A stretch of DNA of 64,000 nucleotides from an uncultured Planktomarina sp. (GCA_905182455.1 CAJJBJ010000003.1:248001-312000), one strand, 5' to 3'. Shown: positions 25,843-33,923, counted from the stretch's first letter. Numbers and translations are program-made. The notes: a model not told the origin generated them from the letters alone.

Positions 25843-26472
25843 ATGATGTCAGCTGCCCCAACTTTTTTACAACGCAAGCCCACAGCCCCTGCCCCCATGC
25901 TGGAACTGTGGCCGGATCTGCGCTTGACCTTGGGGCGCGTGCATGAGGCTTGCGGCCCCAATCGGCGCAGCTTTGCGATGATGATCGCCCAAAAAACCCA
26001 AGGTCCAGTGTTTTGGATTGCGCCCCAATGGGCCACAGACAGGCTGCATGCGGATGGAGTACACCCCTTCATCTGCCCCGGCCGTCTGACGTTCCTCACC
26101 CCAAAACGCGCCGAAGACATCCTGTGGTGTGTTGAGGAGGTGTTGCGCAGCGGTGCGGTGCCGTTAGTGGTTGTGGATATCCCGAGGTTGCCAGCCCTCA
26201 CGCCAATCCGCCGCTTGAATTTGGCCGCAGAGACCGGGACGGCTGAGGGGGCATCACCACCGCTCGGGCTACTGCTCACCCCCGGTGATGGCGGCGCACC
26301 CGGAGTTGAGAGCCGCTGGCGTCTTGCTGCGGCCGTTCACCAAGGCCTCGGTGAGCAGTGGCATCTTGAACGGATCCGCAGCCGCAGTGATCCCCCACGC
26401 AATTGGCGAGTGTCCCGCCAAAACGGGCGCTACACGCTTGGCCCTTTGTCCAAAACAGACGACACCCTATAG
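25843..26472 (+). CDS. ImuA-like protein (RecA-fold accessory protein family)
   Basis: A 209-residue protein resembling ImuA-like proteins of alphaproteobacteria. The stretch AEDILWCVEEVLRSGAVPLVVVDIP and the following PIRRLNLAAETG match their conserved core, while the RecA-type P-loop is absent. ImuA works with ImuB and DnaE2 in damage-induced mutagenesis, but neither partner lies in this window. It stands alone between an aldo-keto reductase and an MFS gene. The identification is by pattern recognition and is moderately secure. Confidence 0.6.
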   Translation: MMSAAPTFLQRKPTAPAPMLELWPDLRLTLGRVHEACGPNRRSFAMMIAQKTQGPVFWIAPQWATDRLHADGVHPFICPGRLTFLTPKRAEDILWCVEEVLRSGAVPLVVVDIPRLPALTPIRRLNLAAETGTAEGASPPLGLLLTPGDGGAPGVESRWRLAAAVHQGLGEQWHLERIRSRSDPPRNWRVSRQNGRYTLGPLSKTDDTL

Positions 26473-26557
26473 CGCAGCTCATAGGCTTGCCTGAAAATTT
26501 CACCGACATCCATAAATCTCACTTGCCACCGCCAAATCCCAAGCAGATGGTTGGCTT

Positions 26558-27793
26558 ATGCGACTCATACTTTCCCTCGCCGCTCTTTTTCTATCGGTCA
26601 TTCTCTTGCAACTCTCCTCGGGAGGAGTGGGTCCTCTGGATGCGTTGACGGGCTTGGAGCAGGGCTTCAGCAAAGGCCAAATCGGGATCTTGGGCTCTTC
26701 GCATTTTCTCGGCTTTTTCATCGGCTGTTGGTGGGCTCCGCGGGTTATGGGCAGCGTTGGGCATTCGCGCGCTTTTGCGGTTTTCACCTCAATGGGCGCG
26801 ATTGGCATGCTGGGTCATACTTTACTAATTGATCCCATGGCTTGGGCGGTGATGCGGGTGGCCTCGGGCCTATGCGTGGCCGGCTGCTATACCGTGATCG
26901 AAGCTTGGCTGCAGGCCAAAGCCACCAATGAAAACCGTGGTCGCACGATGGGCGTTTATCGCGTAGTCGACATTTCTGCCTCACTGGGCGCGCAAATGAT
27001 GATCGGAGCCTTGGCCACGGTCGAGACCTATCTCGCCTATAACCTTCTTACCCTGTTTTGCTGTGCCTCACTTTTGCCCTTAGCGCTCACCAAAGCCAGC
27101 CCACCCATCACCAAAAGCGCGCCGCGCCTGCGCCCACTACTAGCACTCAGCCGATCCCCCTTGGCGGTTTCGGCTGTGGTTGTGACCGGCCTGACTTCTG
27201 CAGCTTACCGGATGGTAGGGCCAATCTATGGCTCAGAGCTAGGGCTCAACGCATCACAGATCGGGCTTTTCTTGGCAGGCTATGTTTTGGGTGGGGCCAT
27301 CTCGCAATACCCCTCCGGTTGGCTGGCGGATAAATATGACCGCCGCTGGGTGGTGATTGCGTTGTCACTCGCCTCATTGGTCTCCTGTAGCATCTCCTTC
27401 TTTGCGACCGGCGTGACCCAAATCATCACAGCCTCCTGCTTGTTTGGCTTTATCACCGTGCCGATTTACTCAATTGCCACCGCCCATGCCCATGACTTTG
27501 CCGCCAGCGACGAAAGGGTCGAGCTCTCCGCTGCTTTGTTGTTCTACTTTGCCATTGGCGCCATTGCCTCGCCCATTATCGCAGCCCTTTTGATCCAAGA
27601 GTTTGGCGCCGGCTCCTTCTTCGTCTTCATTGCGTCGGCGCATTTTCTACTGGCCGTCATCGGTGGGCTGCGCATGTTGCTTGGGGATGTGGCCCTATCT
27701 AAGACAGCTTACATATATTCTCCCAGAACATCCTTTTTGGTGGGCCGCCTCACAAAAAGATTGCGCGATCCTGGCTCTTCTTTCAAGCCTTAG
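26558..27793 (+). CDS. MFS transporter (YcaD-like)
   Basis: A 411-residue membrane protein with 12 predicted helices in two halves. The MFS loop 2-3 region is RVMGSVGHSRAF and the second-half counterpart GWLADKYDRRWVVI carries the GxLaDrxdRR motif. Also present are ATNENRGRTMGVYRVVD, typical of the YcaD-like group. The substrate is unknown. The next gene, metG, follows after 57 nt. Confidence 0.85.
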   Translation: MRLILSLAALFLSVILLQLSSGGVGPLDALTGLEQGFSKGQIGILGSSHFLGFFIGCWWAPRVMGSVGHSRAFAVFTSMGAIGMLGHTLLIDPMAWAVMRVASGLCVAGCYTVIEAWLQAKATNENRGRTMGVYRVVDISASLGAQMMIGALATVETYLAYNLLTLFCCASLLPLALTKASPPITKSAPRLRPLLALSRSPLAVSAVVVTGLTSAAYRMVGPIYGSELGLNASQIGLFLAGYVLGGAISQYPSGWLADKYDRRWVVIALSLASLVSCSISFFATGVTQIITASCLFGFITVPIYSIATAHAHDFAASDERVELSAALLFYFAIGAIASPIIAALLIQEFGAGSFFVFIASAHFLLAVIGGLRMLLGDVALSKTAYIYSPRTSFLVGRLTKRLRDPGSSFKP

Positions 27794-27850
27794 GGCTGGG
27801 CTTTCCGATGGGGCATGGTTAAATAGAGCTAACTTTATTTGGGCATTGCA

Positions 27851-29563
27851 ATGAAACGTATACTGATCACATCAGCCATTCCTTATATCAACGGGATCAA
27901 ACACCTTGGAAACCTTGTGGGCAGCCAACTGCCTGCGGATTTATTCGCACGCTATCACCGGGCGCGCGGCAATGAGGTTTTGTTCCTCTGCGCAACGGAT
28001 GAGCACGGCACGCCCGCCGAGCTGGCCGCCGCTAAAGCCGGCAAGCCAGTGGCCGAGTATTGCGCCAATATGCATGAGGTTCAGGCCAAAATCGCCCAAG
28101 GTTTCCGCCTGTCGTTTGACCATTTCGGCCGCAGCTCTTCGCACCAAAACAAGGAGCTGACCCAACATTTTGCAGGCCGTTTGGCTGAGCAAGGGTTGAT
28201 CAGCGAAGTGGATGAGCAGCAGGTCTACTCGCACGCCGATGGCAGGTTTCTGCCAGATCGCTATATCGAGGGAACATGCCCCAATTGCAGCTATGACAAG
28301 GCCCGCGGCGATCAATGCGAAAACTGCACAAAGCAGCTAGACCCAACCGATTTGATCAATCCCCGCTCCGCGGTCTCAGGATCCACAGACCTTGAAGTGC
28401 GCAACACGCGGCATCTTTATCTGCGCCAATCCTCTCTGCGCGACACTTTGAATGATTGGATATCCAAGAAAACCGACTGGCCAATCCTCACCACCTCAAT
28501 AGCTAAAAAATGGCTCAACGATGGCGAAGGCCTGCAAGACCGTGGCATCACGCGGGACTTGGATTGGGGCGTGCCCGTGCGCAAAGGCGATGCAGCTTGG
28601 CCCGGCATGGAAGGCAAAGTCTTCTACGTTTGGTTCGATGCGCCGATTGAATACATCGCCTGCGCCCGTGAATGGGTCGATGCAGGCAAGGGCACCGATT
28701 GGGAACGGTGGTGGCGCACGGATAAAGGTGCTGACGATGTCTCATATTATCAATTTATGGGCAAAGATAACGTGCCCTTCCACACCCTCTCCTTCCCCGC
28801 CACGATCTTAGGGTCTGGCGAGCCTTGGAAGCTGGTCGATTACATTAAATCCTTCAACTACCTCAACTATGACGGCGGCCAATTCTCCACCAGTCAAGGC
28901 CGTGGCATCTTCATGGATCAGGCTTTGGAAATTCTGCCGCCAGATTACTGGCGCTGGTGGCTTCTCAGTCATGCGCCTGAAACCTCTGACAGCGAGTTTA
29001 CTTGGGTTAATTTCCAAGCCGATGTGAACAAAGACCTTGCCGATGTTCTGGGCAATTTTGTGTCCCGTGTGACCAAATTCTGCCGCTCTAAATTTGGTGA
29101 AACCGTGCCCAGCGGTGGCAGCTATGGCACGCGCGAGCAGGCCCTGATTGCCGATCTTCAAACTCGGGTTCAGGCCTATCAAACCCATATGGAAGCGCTG
29201 GACGTTCGCAAATCAGCCGCAGAGCTGCGCGCCATTTGGGCCGTCGGCAATGAATATCTACAAGCCGCAGAACCTTGGGCGGTATTTAAAACTAATCCCG
29301 AAGCCGCTGCCGCGATTGTGCGCCTGTCGCTGAACTTGATCGCACTCTATGGCCAGCTATCAGCACCCTTCATCCCCGATGCCGCTGATGCCATGCGCGA
29401 TGCCATGGGCCTGCCAGATCTTCAATGGCCCGAGTCTGTCGTCACCGCTCTCGAGCGCTGCCACGCAGGCGACGCCTTCACTGTGCCCGAAAACCTGTTT
29501 GCCAAGATCACTGACGAACAACGCGAAGAGTGGAGCGAACGGTTTTCAGGGATCCGCAGCTGA
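27851..29563 (+). CDS. metG: Methionyl-tRNA synthetase
   Basis: A 570-residue class I aminoacyl-tRNA synthetase charging tRNA-Met. The HIGH-equivalent is KHLGN near the N-terminus (about 19-23). A single zinc knuckle has CPNC and CENC around 142-161. The KMSKS-equivalent is FSTSQGR (about 345-351). [12 protein letters not shown] and the anticodon-binding helical domain follow. There is no C-terminal dimerisation domain, which is common for shorter bacterial forms. The ATG at 27851 gives the usual N-terminus [15 protein letters not shown]; a TTG four codons earlier is less likely. Confidence 0.95.
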   Translation: MKRILITSAIPYINGIKHLGNLVGSQLPADLFARYHRARGNEVLFLCATDEHGTPAELAAAKAGKPVAEYCANMHEVQAKIAQGFRLSFDHFGRSSSHQNKELTQHFAGRLAEQGLISEVDEQQVYSHADGRFLPDRYIEGTCPNCSYDKARGDQCENCTKQLDPTDLINPRSAVSGSTDLEVRNTRHLYLRQSSLRDTLNDWISKKTDWPILTTSIAKKWLNDGEGLQDRGITRDLDWGVPVRKGDAAWPGMEGKVFYVWFDAPIEYIACAREWVDAGKGTDWERWWRTDKGADDVSYYQFMGKDNVPFHTLSFPATILGSGEPWKLVDYIKSFNYLNYDGGQFSTSQGRGIFMDQALEILPPDYWRWWLLSHAPETSDSEFTWVNFQADVNKDLADVLGNFVSRVTKFCRSKFGETVPSGGSYGTREQALIADLQTRVQAYQTHMEALDVRKSAAELRAIWAVGNEYLQAAEPWAVFKTNPEAAAAIVRLSLNLIALYGQLSAPFIPDAADAMRDAMGLPDLQWPESVVTALERCHAGDAFTVPENLFAKITDEQREEWSERFSGIRS

Positions 29564-29793
29564 GGGCTTTATAAAGGTAAACCTCAGAAGATCAGGTGAA
29601 AACGGGACAGCGCGCGCAAAAAACACCAGACAGCCCAGTGTCGTCGATTGCGCGCTGGACAAGGCCTGAAAAAACGGCAATAAGCCCGCTGAACGGAAGA
29701 TCATAGGTAGTATCACCGATGCAAATTGGTACGCTGTCTGGATCAACCTTCGACCTAGAAGTCGAGACCTATACTTGATTTCAAACCACAAGA

Positions 29794-29867
29794 GGCGGGT
29801 TGGTAGAGTGGTTATGCAGCGGATTGCAAATCCGCGTACACCGGTTCGATTCCGGTACCCGCCTCCA
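29794..29867 (+). tRNA. tRNA-Cys (anticodon GCA)
   Basis: A complete cloverleaf. The acceptor stem GGCGGGT/ACCCGCC is perfectly paired (29794-29800 with 29857-29863). The D-arm is present, the anticodon stem GCGGA/TCCGC encloses the loop TTGCAAA, and the T-arm has GGTTCGATTCC. The 3' CCA is encoded (29865-29867). The accessory island begins directly downstream. The 230 bases between metG and this gene show only a small TCGAC-N6-GTCGA inverted repeat near 29748. Confidence 0.95.
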
Positions 29868-29900
29868 CAACATAATCACTCAGAACCTAAATTAAAACAA

Positions 29901-30013
29901 CCTCTTGGAGGCTAGGCTACCGTCTTCCGTTCAGAGTAGTCAAGAGGAGGTTTGCGCTACTCTACTGTGACAGGTTGTGACAGGATTGTGACAGAACGCG
30001 CAAACCCCCTCTT
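29901..30013. repeat. Triple TGTGACAG iteron cluster within nested inverted repeats
   Basis: TGTGACAG occurs at 29966-29973, 29976-29983 and 29987-29994, spaced 10 and 11 bp, about one helical turn apart. The cluster is framed by AAGAGGAGGTTTGCGC (29942-29957) and GCGCAAACCCCCTCTT (29998-30013), reverse complements at 15 of 16 positions. Further nested pairs are AGAGTAG (29933-29939) with CTACTCT (29957-29963), and CCTCTTG (29901-29907) with CAAGAGG (29941-29947). It lies 34 bp beyond the tRNA-Cys end. This fits integrase arm sites, an excisionase or repressor binding site, or a replication iteron array. Confidence 0.7.
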
Positions 30014-30301
30014 AATCACTACTGTACCGATCTGGATTTAGGTGCCGTGCTAACCGATTAACTCTGGCGCTGCGCTTGGCTGTCGGCGTTTTCCATTACA
30101 CCTCATATAATCTGGTATCTAAACTAGAGCCTCTGGGTGAGCCTCAAGGAAACCCTTTGATGTACAAACTTTATGGTTGGCCTTCGGGTCTGGCCCTTTT
30201 TGTAGCTGCATTAGGCTTCGCAGTTATACGCTGTGACACTGTGTACCTTGATTAGAAACTATTTCAGGATACCTTAGCTTCATAAACACAAGGAGAAAGC
30301 T
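30014..30301. other. Leader region upstream of the small secreted peptide gene
   Basis: No gene is seen. A stretch near 30035-30085 read on the minus strand resembles the D-arm of a tRNA, but no T-arm follows. AGGAGA at 30291-30296 is the ribosome site of the next gene. Confidence 0.4.
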
Positions 30302-30460
30302 ATGAAAACACTTACAGCATCACTATTTGCTTTGGTTCTCTCAGCTCCGTTTGCTTTGGCAGATGGATGCGATAGCCACAGCAAAGAAGCGTCAATGTCT
30401 TGCGCAACAGGACAAGCATGGAACGCAGAAGCACAACAGTGCGTAGATACAAACGCATAA
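30302..30460 (+). CDS. Small secreted cysteine-containing peptide (52 aa)
   Basis: An ATG with AGGAGA 5 nt upstream starts a 52-residue protein. Residues 1-20 are a signal peptide (KTLTASLFALVLSAPFALA). The mature part contains three cysteines in the spacing C-x10-C-x15-C within GCDSHSKEASMSCATGQAWN. Similar tiny exported proteins occur in Rhodobacteraceae, where they are sometimes misnamed as adenylosuccinate lyase; no function is known. A strong terminator lies 22 nt past the stop, so this is a complete monocistronic gene. Confidence 0.8.
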   Translation: MKTLTASLFALVLSAPFALADGCDSHSKEASMSCATGQAWNAEAQQCVDTNA

Positions 30461-30482
30461 ACTTACTTATGCAGAACTAATG

Positions 30483-30511
30483 AGGCCCCACTTTTTGTTG
30501 GGGCCTTTTTT
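30483..30511 (+). terminator. Rho-independent terminator of the 52-aa peptide gene
   Basis: AGGCCCCA (30483-30490), an 8-nt loop and TGGGGCCT (30499-30506) form a perfect 8-bp stem followed by a run of six T. Confidence 0.9.
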
Positions 30512-30618
30512 GTCGCTAACCTACTGTACATGTTTGCAAACATATGTATCATTTTAATCTATAACTCGATCTCCTATAGTGGCAATCCCTGAACCCCGTC
30601 TGTCTCAAAAAAGAAGTA

Positions 30619-30759
30619 GTGGCTACGGATACCGCCATCGAATTGTCGGAGGGGGAGGGTGTAGTTTGCTGGATATATGAACGCGTTTCGGAGGACACTG
30701 TATATATATCACTGGCTAACTACGGGCTTCTAATGTTGGAACATCTTAAGCCTGAGTAA
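30619..30759 (+). CDS. Unrecognised small ORF or gene remnant (46 aa, GTG start)
   Basis: An open frame of 46 codons, acidic, containing the readable run EGVVCWIYERVSEDTVYISL. It has no ATG and no good ribosome site; the frame remains open upstream to about 30578, where a stop occurs. It looks like the C-terminal piece of a protein rather than an independent gene. The rest of 30512-30881 shows nothing recognisable. Confidence 0.3.
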   Translation: MATDTAIELSEGEGVVCWIYERVSEDTVYISLANYGLLMLEHLKPE

Positions 30760-30881
30760 ATTATAGCATAAAGACAAATGCAATGTAAAGTACAATCAAA
30801 TACTTAACCCTTTTAAAGCTCCAAGAATTAGGGCGGCTTTGTATACAGTACTAGGTGACTGGGTAATAGTTGGTCGCAGTG

Positions 30882-31187
30882 TTACGGCTCATTAGTGATC
30901 ATCTTGTTTATCATAATATCAAAGTCATCTTCGTCTTGCTCTTCACTATCATGCTCTGAAAATAGCTTAGACATGTGGATAGGCTCTCCGTTATCTAAGA
31001 ACCCGACAATAGACTGTGATCTAATAGTGAGAGCTATCATCACTTCCGAAGAAACGCTCTTGTCTTTCAACATACGAAAATGTGTGTAACTCCCGTACCC
31101 CTCGTCTGAGAAATAGACCTGCGGGCAGAATAGCTTTTCAACATCTTCGTCTGTAAGGCTATCAACTTGGCTAACAGTCATTATCAT
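30882..31187 (-). CDS. Hypothetical acidic protein (101 aa)
   Basis: An intact 101-codon frame with ATG starts at 31187 and 31181. The protein is acidic with a Glu/Asp run near the C-terminus (HDSEEQDEDDFD), no signal peptide and no transmembrane segment. No domain is recognised and no Shine-Dalgarno sequence is obvious. Base composition is A/T-rich like the rest of the island. It could be a phage or plasmid accessory protein; that is only a guess from location. Confidence 0.5.
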   Translation of the reverse strand: MIMTVSQVDSLTDEDVEKLFCPQVYFSDEGYGSYTHFRMLKDKSVSSEVMIALTIRSQSIVGFLDNGEPIHMSKLFSEHDSEEQDEDDFDIMINKMITNEP

Positions 31188-31570
31188 TCGGGTAGCTTAA
31201 CCAAATGTTAGAGCATGAAGGGAAGATACACTCTCATGAGTAAGTTCAGGCACAGGCTGCTAATCATACTGCTTCTGCATATTAGCCGTAATACTGTTGG
31301 TAGCTTATGCGACAGGTTTGCTTGCGGTTGTTGTGGAAGAGGTAGTTTGGCGGCTGTCTAACATCTATTGGAAACCATTGTAGTCTCCCAGTTTCAAACC
31401 CCCGCCGTGTAGATGCACATACTTAATAACGTATCGCAAGGATGAGGACGATACTGTAGAAGCTAAAACATTAGATGTTGATGCAATCCTCAGTGCGGAT
31501 GCTGACGTATCGCAGTGGCGAGAGAGACATCACCTTTGGTATGCCCAGAGCTAATCACCCTCAAACCTGT
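31188..31570. other. Gap with a start-less coding-like remnant
   Basis: The plus strand at about 31393-31554 is open for some 54 codons without a start codon, reading RCTYLITYRKDEDDTVEAK and ending HHLWYAQS then TAA. It may be the tail of a lost gene. Nothing else is recognised. Confidence 0.35.
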
Positions 31571-32054
31571 CTAAGCCATTCTTTTGATAGCTTTGGATCG
31601 TAGCTGGTCGAAACTAAGGTCATCGTACAAGATTGATAGGCCACGAGCAGCCCATGTCACTCCATCATTATATGCCTGTTCATAAAGTGTGGCTGCCTTA
31701 AGTAGGTCTTGCGGCATGGCCTCTCCAAAGTGATGTAGTGTAGCGAGAGCAAATGTTGCGGCTGCATAACCCATCTCATGAGAGTGAGTTATGTCACTCT
31801 CTGCTTCTTCGTAAGAACCAGAACTCAAATAACCTCTCGCCCTCAGCAGATGATACCTTGGAAGGCCTTCGTTCTGTTTGCTAATCGCCATCGTGCAAAC
31901 CTCAATAAGCTTTGCGCCTTGAATGTCGTGGAACTTAACTGGCTCAGAGATTGCCAGTGGATCAGCTTCCAACGATCCCAGAAGTATCACATTCCTCAAT
32001 GGCATAGGCTTTGCTAGAGAATGCCGTGAATATCAGTAAAACAATGAAGCGCAT
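31571..32054 (-). pseudogene. Frameshifted secreted Sel1-repeat protein
   Basis: A signal peptide, MRFIVLLIFTAFSSKAYA, is encoded from the ATG at 32054, but this frame stops at 31962. The remainder of the protein is in another frame (open to 31571), with Sel1/TPR-like helical repeats: LLRARGYLSSGSYEEAESDI, then ATFALATLHHFGEA and AATLYEQAYNDG. One frameshift near 31965-32000 therefore separates signal and repeats. Sel1 proteins are scaffolds for protein contacts in the periplasm. It lies 4 nt behind the phosphatase pseudogene, so the two once formed an operon. Confidence 0.75.
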
Positions 32055-32058
32055 CCAT

Positions 32059-32615
32059 TCAGTCCAGGCGAAACACTTTTCGCTTCTTCGAACTGGTGTT
32101 GTACGCAACGAACTCTCCACTTCCGATTGAGGCTCCAGTGGTAGCGTTGATAATCACCTGATGAGTTATCATCAAAGTCACCCCTTCGGTTAGTTCACTT
32201 AAGGCTAAGGCTTAACTTCTCTAGTGTGCTGTCCTTGTCGGCATAGCCCTGGAAGAAGGAGTTTAGGCCCGAAAAGGTTTTCCACTGACCTACTTTCATG
32301 AGTTCAGAAGTCTCTTTGCAGCGACACCACTCACTGGAGAATACGTGGGCGAAACGAAAACCACTATTCTTGATAGCAACGCCAATATAACTTGCTTGTT
32401 TTCTACCCTCTAAATCTAGATTTCTTTGAGTATCACAGTCGCTCAATGAGAAATTAGCTGGATCCCCATAACCTGGTGCTAATGCATGCCGCATGAAAAC
32501 TACATTGGCATCAACTGCTGCTATCGCATTTGATGAGGATACTTCGGCTTTCAGCACTAGCGTGGCTGGCGAGTAATACAAGAAAGGCTAGGATATAAGT
32601 GGAGCGAGTTAACAT
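32059..32615 (-). pseudogene. Frameshifted secreted histidine-phosphatase-superfamily protein
   Basis: Three frames must be joined. The signal peptide MLTRSTYILAFLVLLASHASA starts at the ATG at 32615. The catalytic core follows in a second frame with VVFMRHALAPGYGDP (the phosphohistidine RH motif), TQRNLDLEGRKQA, SSEWCRCKET and GLNSFFQ. The C-terminus VTLMITHQVIINATTG, holding the second catalytic His, is in a third frame and ends at 32059. At least two indels are present, so no active enzyme is expected. The intact family is about 180 residues, matching the reassembled length. Confidence 0.78.
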
Positions 32616-32719
32616 GGCTGTACTTTAACCGCAGCACCATCAAGAGCAATACAAGAATTACCCCTCCACACGATCTGATACGTGTTTTTGCCGCAGCGCA
32701 GCATATCCTTGGTGTTCAT
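32609..32719 (-). CDS. Micro-ORF A (36 aa), homologous to micro-ORF at 33055-33150
   Basis: An ATG with AAGAGAG upstream begins a 36-residue frame containing CGKNTYQIVWRGNSCIALDG and ending VKVQPC. Its stop overlaps the start of the phosphatase pseudogene. A second stretch 340 bp away encodes the related NKYQIVYAGNSGVAMDD. Shared residues are N-x-YQIV-x-x-GNS-x-(I/V)A(L/M)D. The family is not recognised. Confidence 0.5.
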   Translation of the reverse strand: MNTKDMLRCGKNTYQIVWRGNSCIALDGAAVKVQPC

Positions 32720-32801
32720 TAATTCTCTCTTGCTGCAATGCAGCGTTTTGTAATTATTCTTATAAATTAACTTATAATATCAACATTTTAGATTTATTAG
32801 G

Positions 32802-32891
32802 TTAGTCTCTGGTCATGTCTAAGTAGCCTGCAAAGAAAGCCATGAAGCCAACAAGTATTAGCAAGTATGATGTTATGATGTCTTCACTCAT
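32802..32891 (-). CDS. Single-pass membrane microprotein (29 aa)
   Basis: MSEDII followed by a hydrophobic helix (TSYLLILVGFMAFFAGYL) and the tail DMTRD. The purine-rich AGGGGGTGG lies 3-4 nt before the ATG. The frame is continuous with the serine-recombinase fragment upstream, so it could be only a chance extension. The composition is that of a real transmembrane helix. Confidence 0.4.
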   Translation of the reverse strand: MSEDIITSYLLILVGFMAFFAGYLDMTRD

Positions 32892-33092
32892 CGTCCACCC
32901 CCTCAATTCACTAATGATACCGTACAAACTTGTCTTACTAATATCTAAGTCCCTACATATCTGAGCCTTACTTATCCCTTTGTCTAATGCAAGTTTCAAC
33001 ATGTCAGTCTTGGCACGGGCAGTTGGCTTACAGGCCTTGTATTTGCTATCAGCCTTAGCTTTGGCAATACCCCCACGCTGCCGCTCCAGCAT
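32892..33092 (-). pseudogene. C-terminal fragment of a serine recombinase (resolvase/invertase)
   Basis: The frame from 33092 reads MLERQRGGIAKAKADSKYKA and then KPTARAKTDMLKLALDKGISKAQICRDLDIS in consecutive pieces. This is the hinge and the HTH_7 DNA-binding domain of resolvase-type recombinases. The catalytic N-terminal domain (about 120 residues with the nucleophile Ser) is missing; a micro-ORF-like sequence lies where it should be. No stop closes the fragment before the membrane microprotein frame. It shows that a site-specific recombinase once belonged to this element. Confidence 0.75.
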
Positions 33093-33150
33093 CATCCATC
33101 GCAACACCTGAGTTACCCGCGTAAACGATCTGATACTTATTGCTTTCCAT
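33055..33150 (-). CDS. Micro-ORF B (31 aa), homologous to micro-ORF at 32609-32719
   Basis: From the ATG at 33150 the frame reads MESNKYQIVYAGNSGVAMDD and ends in WGYCQS; it is open further upstream without a stop to 33243. It overlaps the recombinase fragment in a different frame. The identity with micro-ORF A over about 15 residues indicates duplication of an unknown short coding element. Confidence 0.4.
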   Translation of the reverse strand: MESNKYQIVYAGNSGVAMDDAGAAAWGYCQS

Positions 33151-33297
33151 ACCATGCAAGCTACACACCGCATTGTAATTTATTAAACGGAGAACGATGA
33201 TGAATATTTGTATGCGAGCAACTTTTAAATGCACTTGGAACAATATGATTGCTAGACTGGAAGCGAATATGGCTTCTGCGAGCGATGCACAAACAGG

Positions 33298-33769
33298 CTG
33301 GAAAGCCGAGACGATAGAAACTTAACCCCGGACCAAACAGCACCAGTGAGGTGAAGAAAAATTGAATAACCCAGCTGGACTGATGGCCAATCGTGGCCAT
33401 AATTAGACCATCAAACCCCGGGATGACATGCCCACCCATGCCCAGCAGGATTACCGGAGCCGCCAAAAGCCCGGCAAATCCCGTGCGCCGTACATAGGCT
33501 TTTGCCGCCAACTTCTTGCGCTGTTGCGCCTCTGATGAGGCATGCTGAGAATTCAACTTCGCCGCATAGCCCGCCTGTGTGGAAGCGGTCAAAATATCAT
33601 GGGCCGACACTGCACCTTCAACAAAGGTGACCGTCGCGGTGTCAGACGCCAAATTGACATCCGCGCGCGTTACTCCAGGCACCTGCAGCAGTGCTCGCTC
33701 CACCCGCCCCACGCAAGACGCGCAGGACATGTTGCTTACTGAAATCACGATTTTGTCTAGGGCACTCAT
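33298..33769 (-). pseudogene. copA: Truncated copper-translocating P-type ATPase (CopA N-terminus)
   Basis: AGGAGA 5 nt before the ATG at 33769 starts a normal CopA N-terminus. The heavy-metal-associated domain has the copper ligands in MSCASCVGRVERAL (residues 14-27). The first transmembrane hairpins follow, ending FGPGLSFYRLGFPA at residue 158. There the homology stops abruptly near 33298 and the frame runs into unrelated island DNA to 33161. The phosphorylation, ATP-binding and channel domains are missing from the window. Insertion plus deletion by the neighbouring element is the simplest explanation. Confidence 0.85.
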
Positions 33770-33923
33770 GGTGTTCTCCTCTGCTCCTGCCCCACATAAA
33801 GCCTCCCCTAACTAGAGGGTCAAGGGGCTGGTGCCTCAATAGCAGACTGCTGGGCACTTATTATTCCATAGTTCATGACAAATATGGTAAGGAGGTGAGA
33901 TAATTTGACCGTTGGAGGCTGTG

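Larger units (their letters stand above)
29868..33297. mobile_element. Decaying integrated element next to tRNA-Cys
   Basis: This 3.4-kb stretch is visibly A/T-richer and gene-poorer than its surroundings. It starts at a tRNA 3' end, a common integration site, and ends inside a truncated copA. Contents are an iteron/inverted-repeat cluster, a secreted 52-residue peptide gene, unrecognised small ORFs, frameshifted histidine-phosphatase and Sel1 genes, twin micro-ORFs and a serine-recombinase C-terminal fragment. No intact integrase and no second copy of the tRNA 3' end were found by eye at the far end, so the exact boundaries are uncertain. Confidence 0.65.

Noticed and set aside
30030-30090. 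tRNA-like D-arm and anticodon-like stretch on the minus strand
   Set aside because: A run resembling a D-arm is followed by no T-arm (no GGTTCGA-like sequence) and the acceptor ends do not pair, so a tRNA gene is not supported.
33197-33325. 40-codon plus-strand ORF with GGAGAA upstream at the island/copA junction
   Set aside because: Its translation shows no recognisable features and it overlaps the truncated copA frame; a good ribosome-site match alone is not enough.
29857-33900. Expected direct repeat of the tRNA-Cys 3' end as an att site
   Set aside because: No second copy of the T-arm/acceptor sequence was found by eye near the copA truncation, so no att pair is reported.
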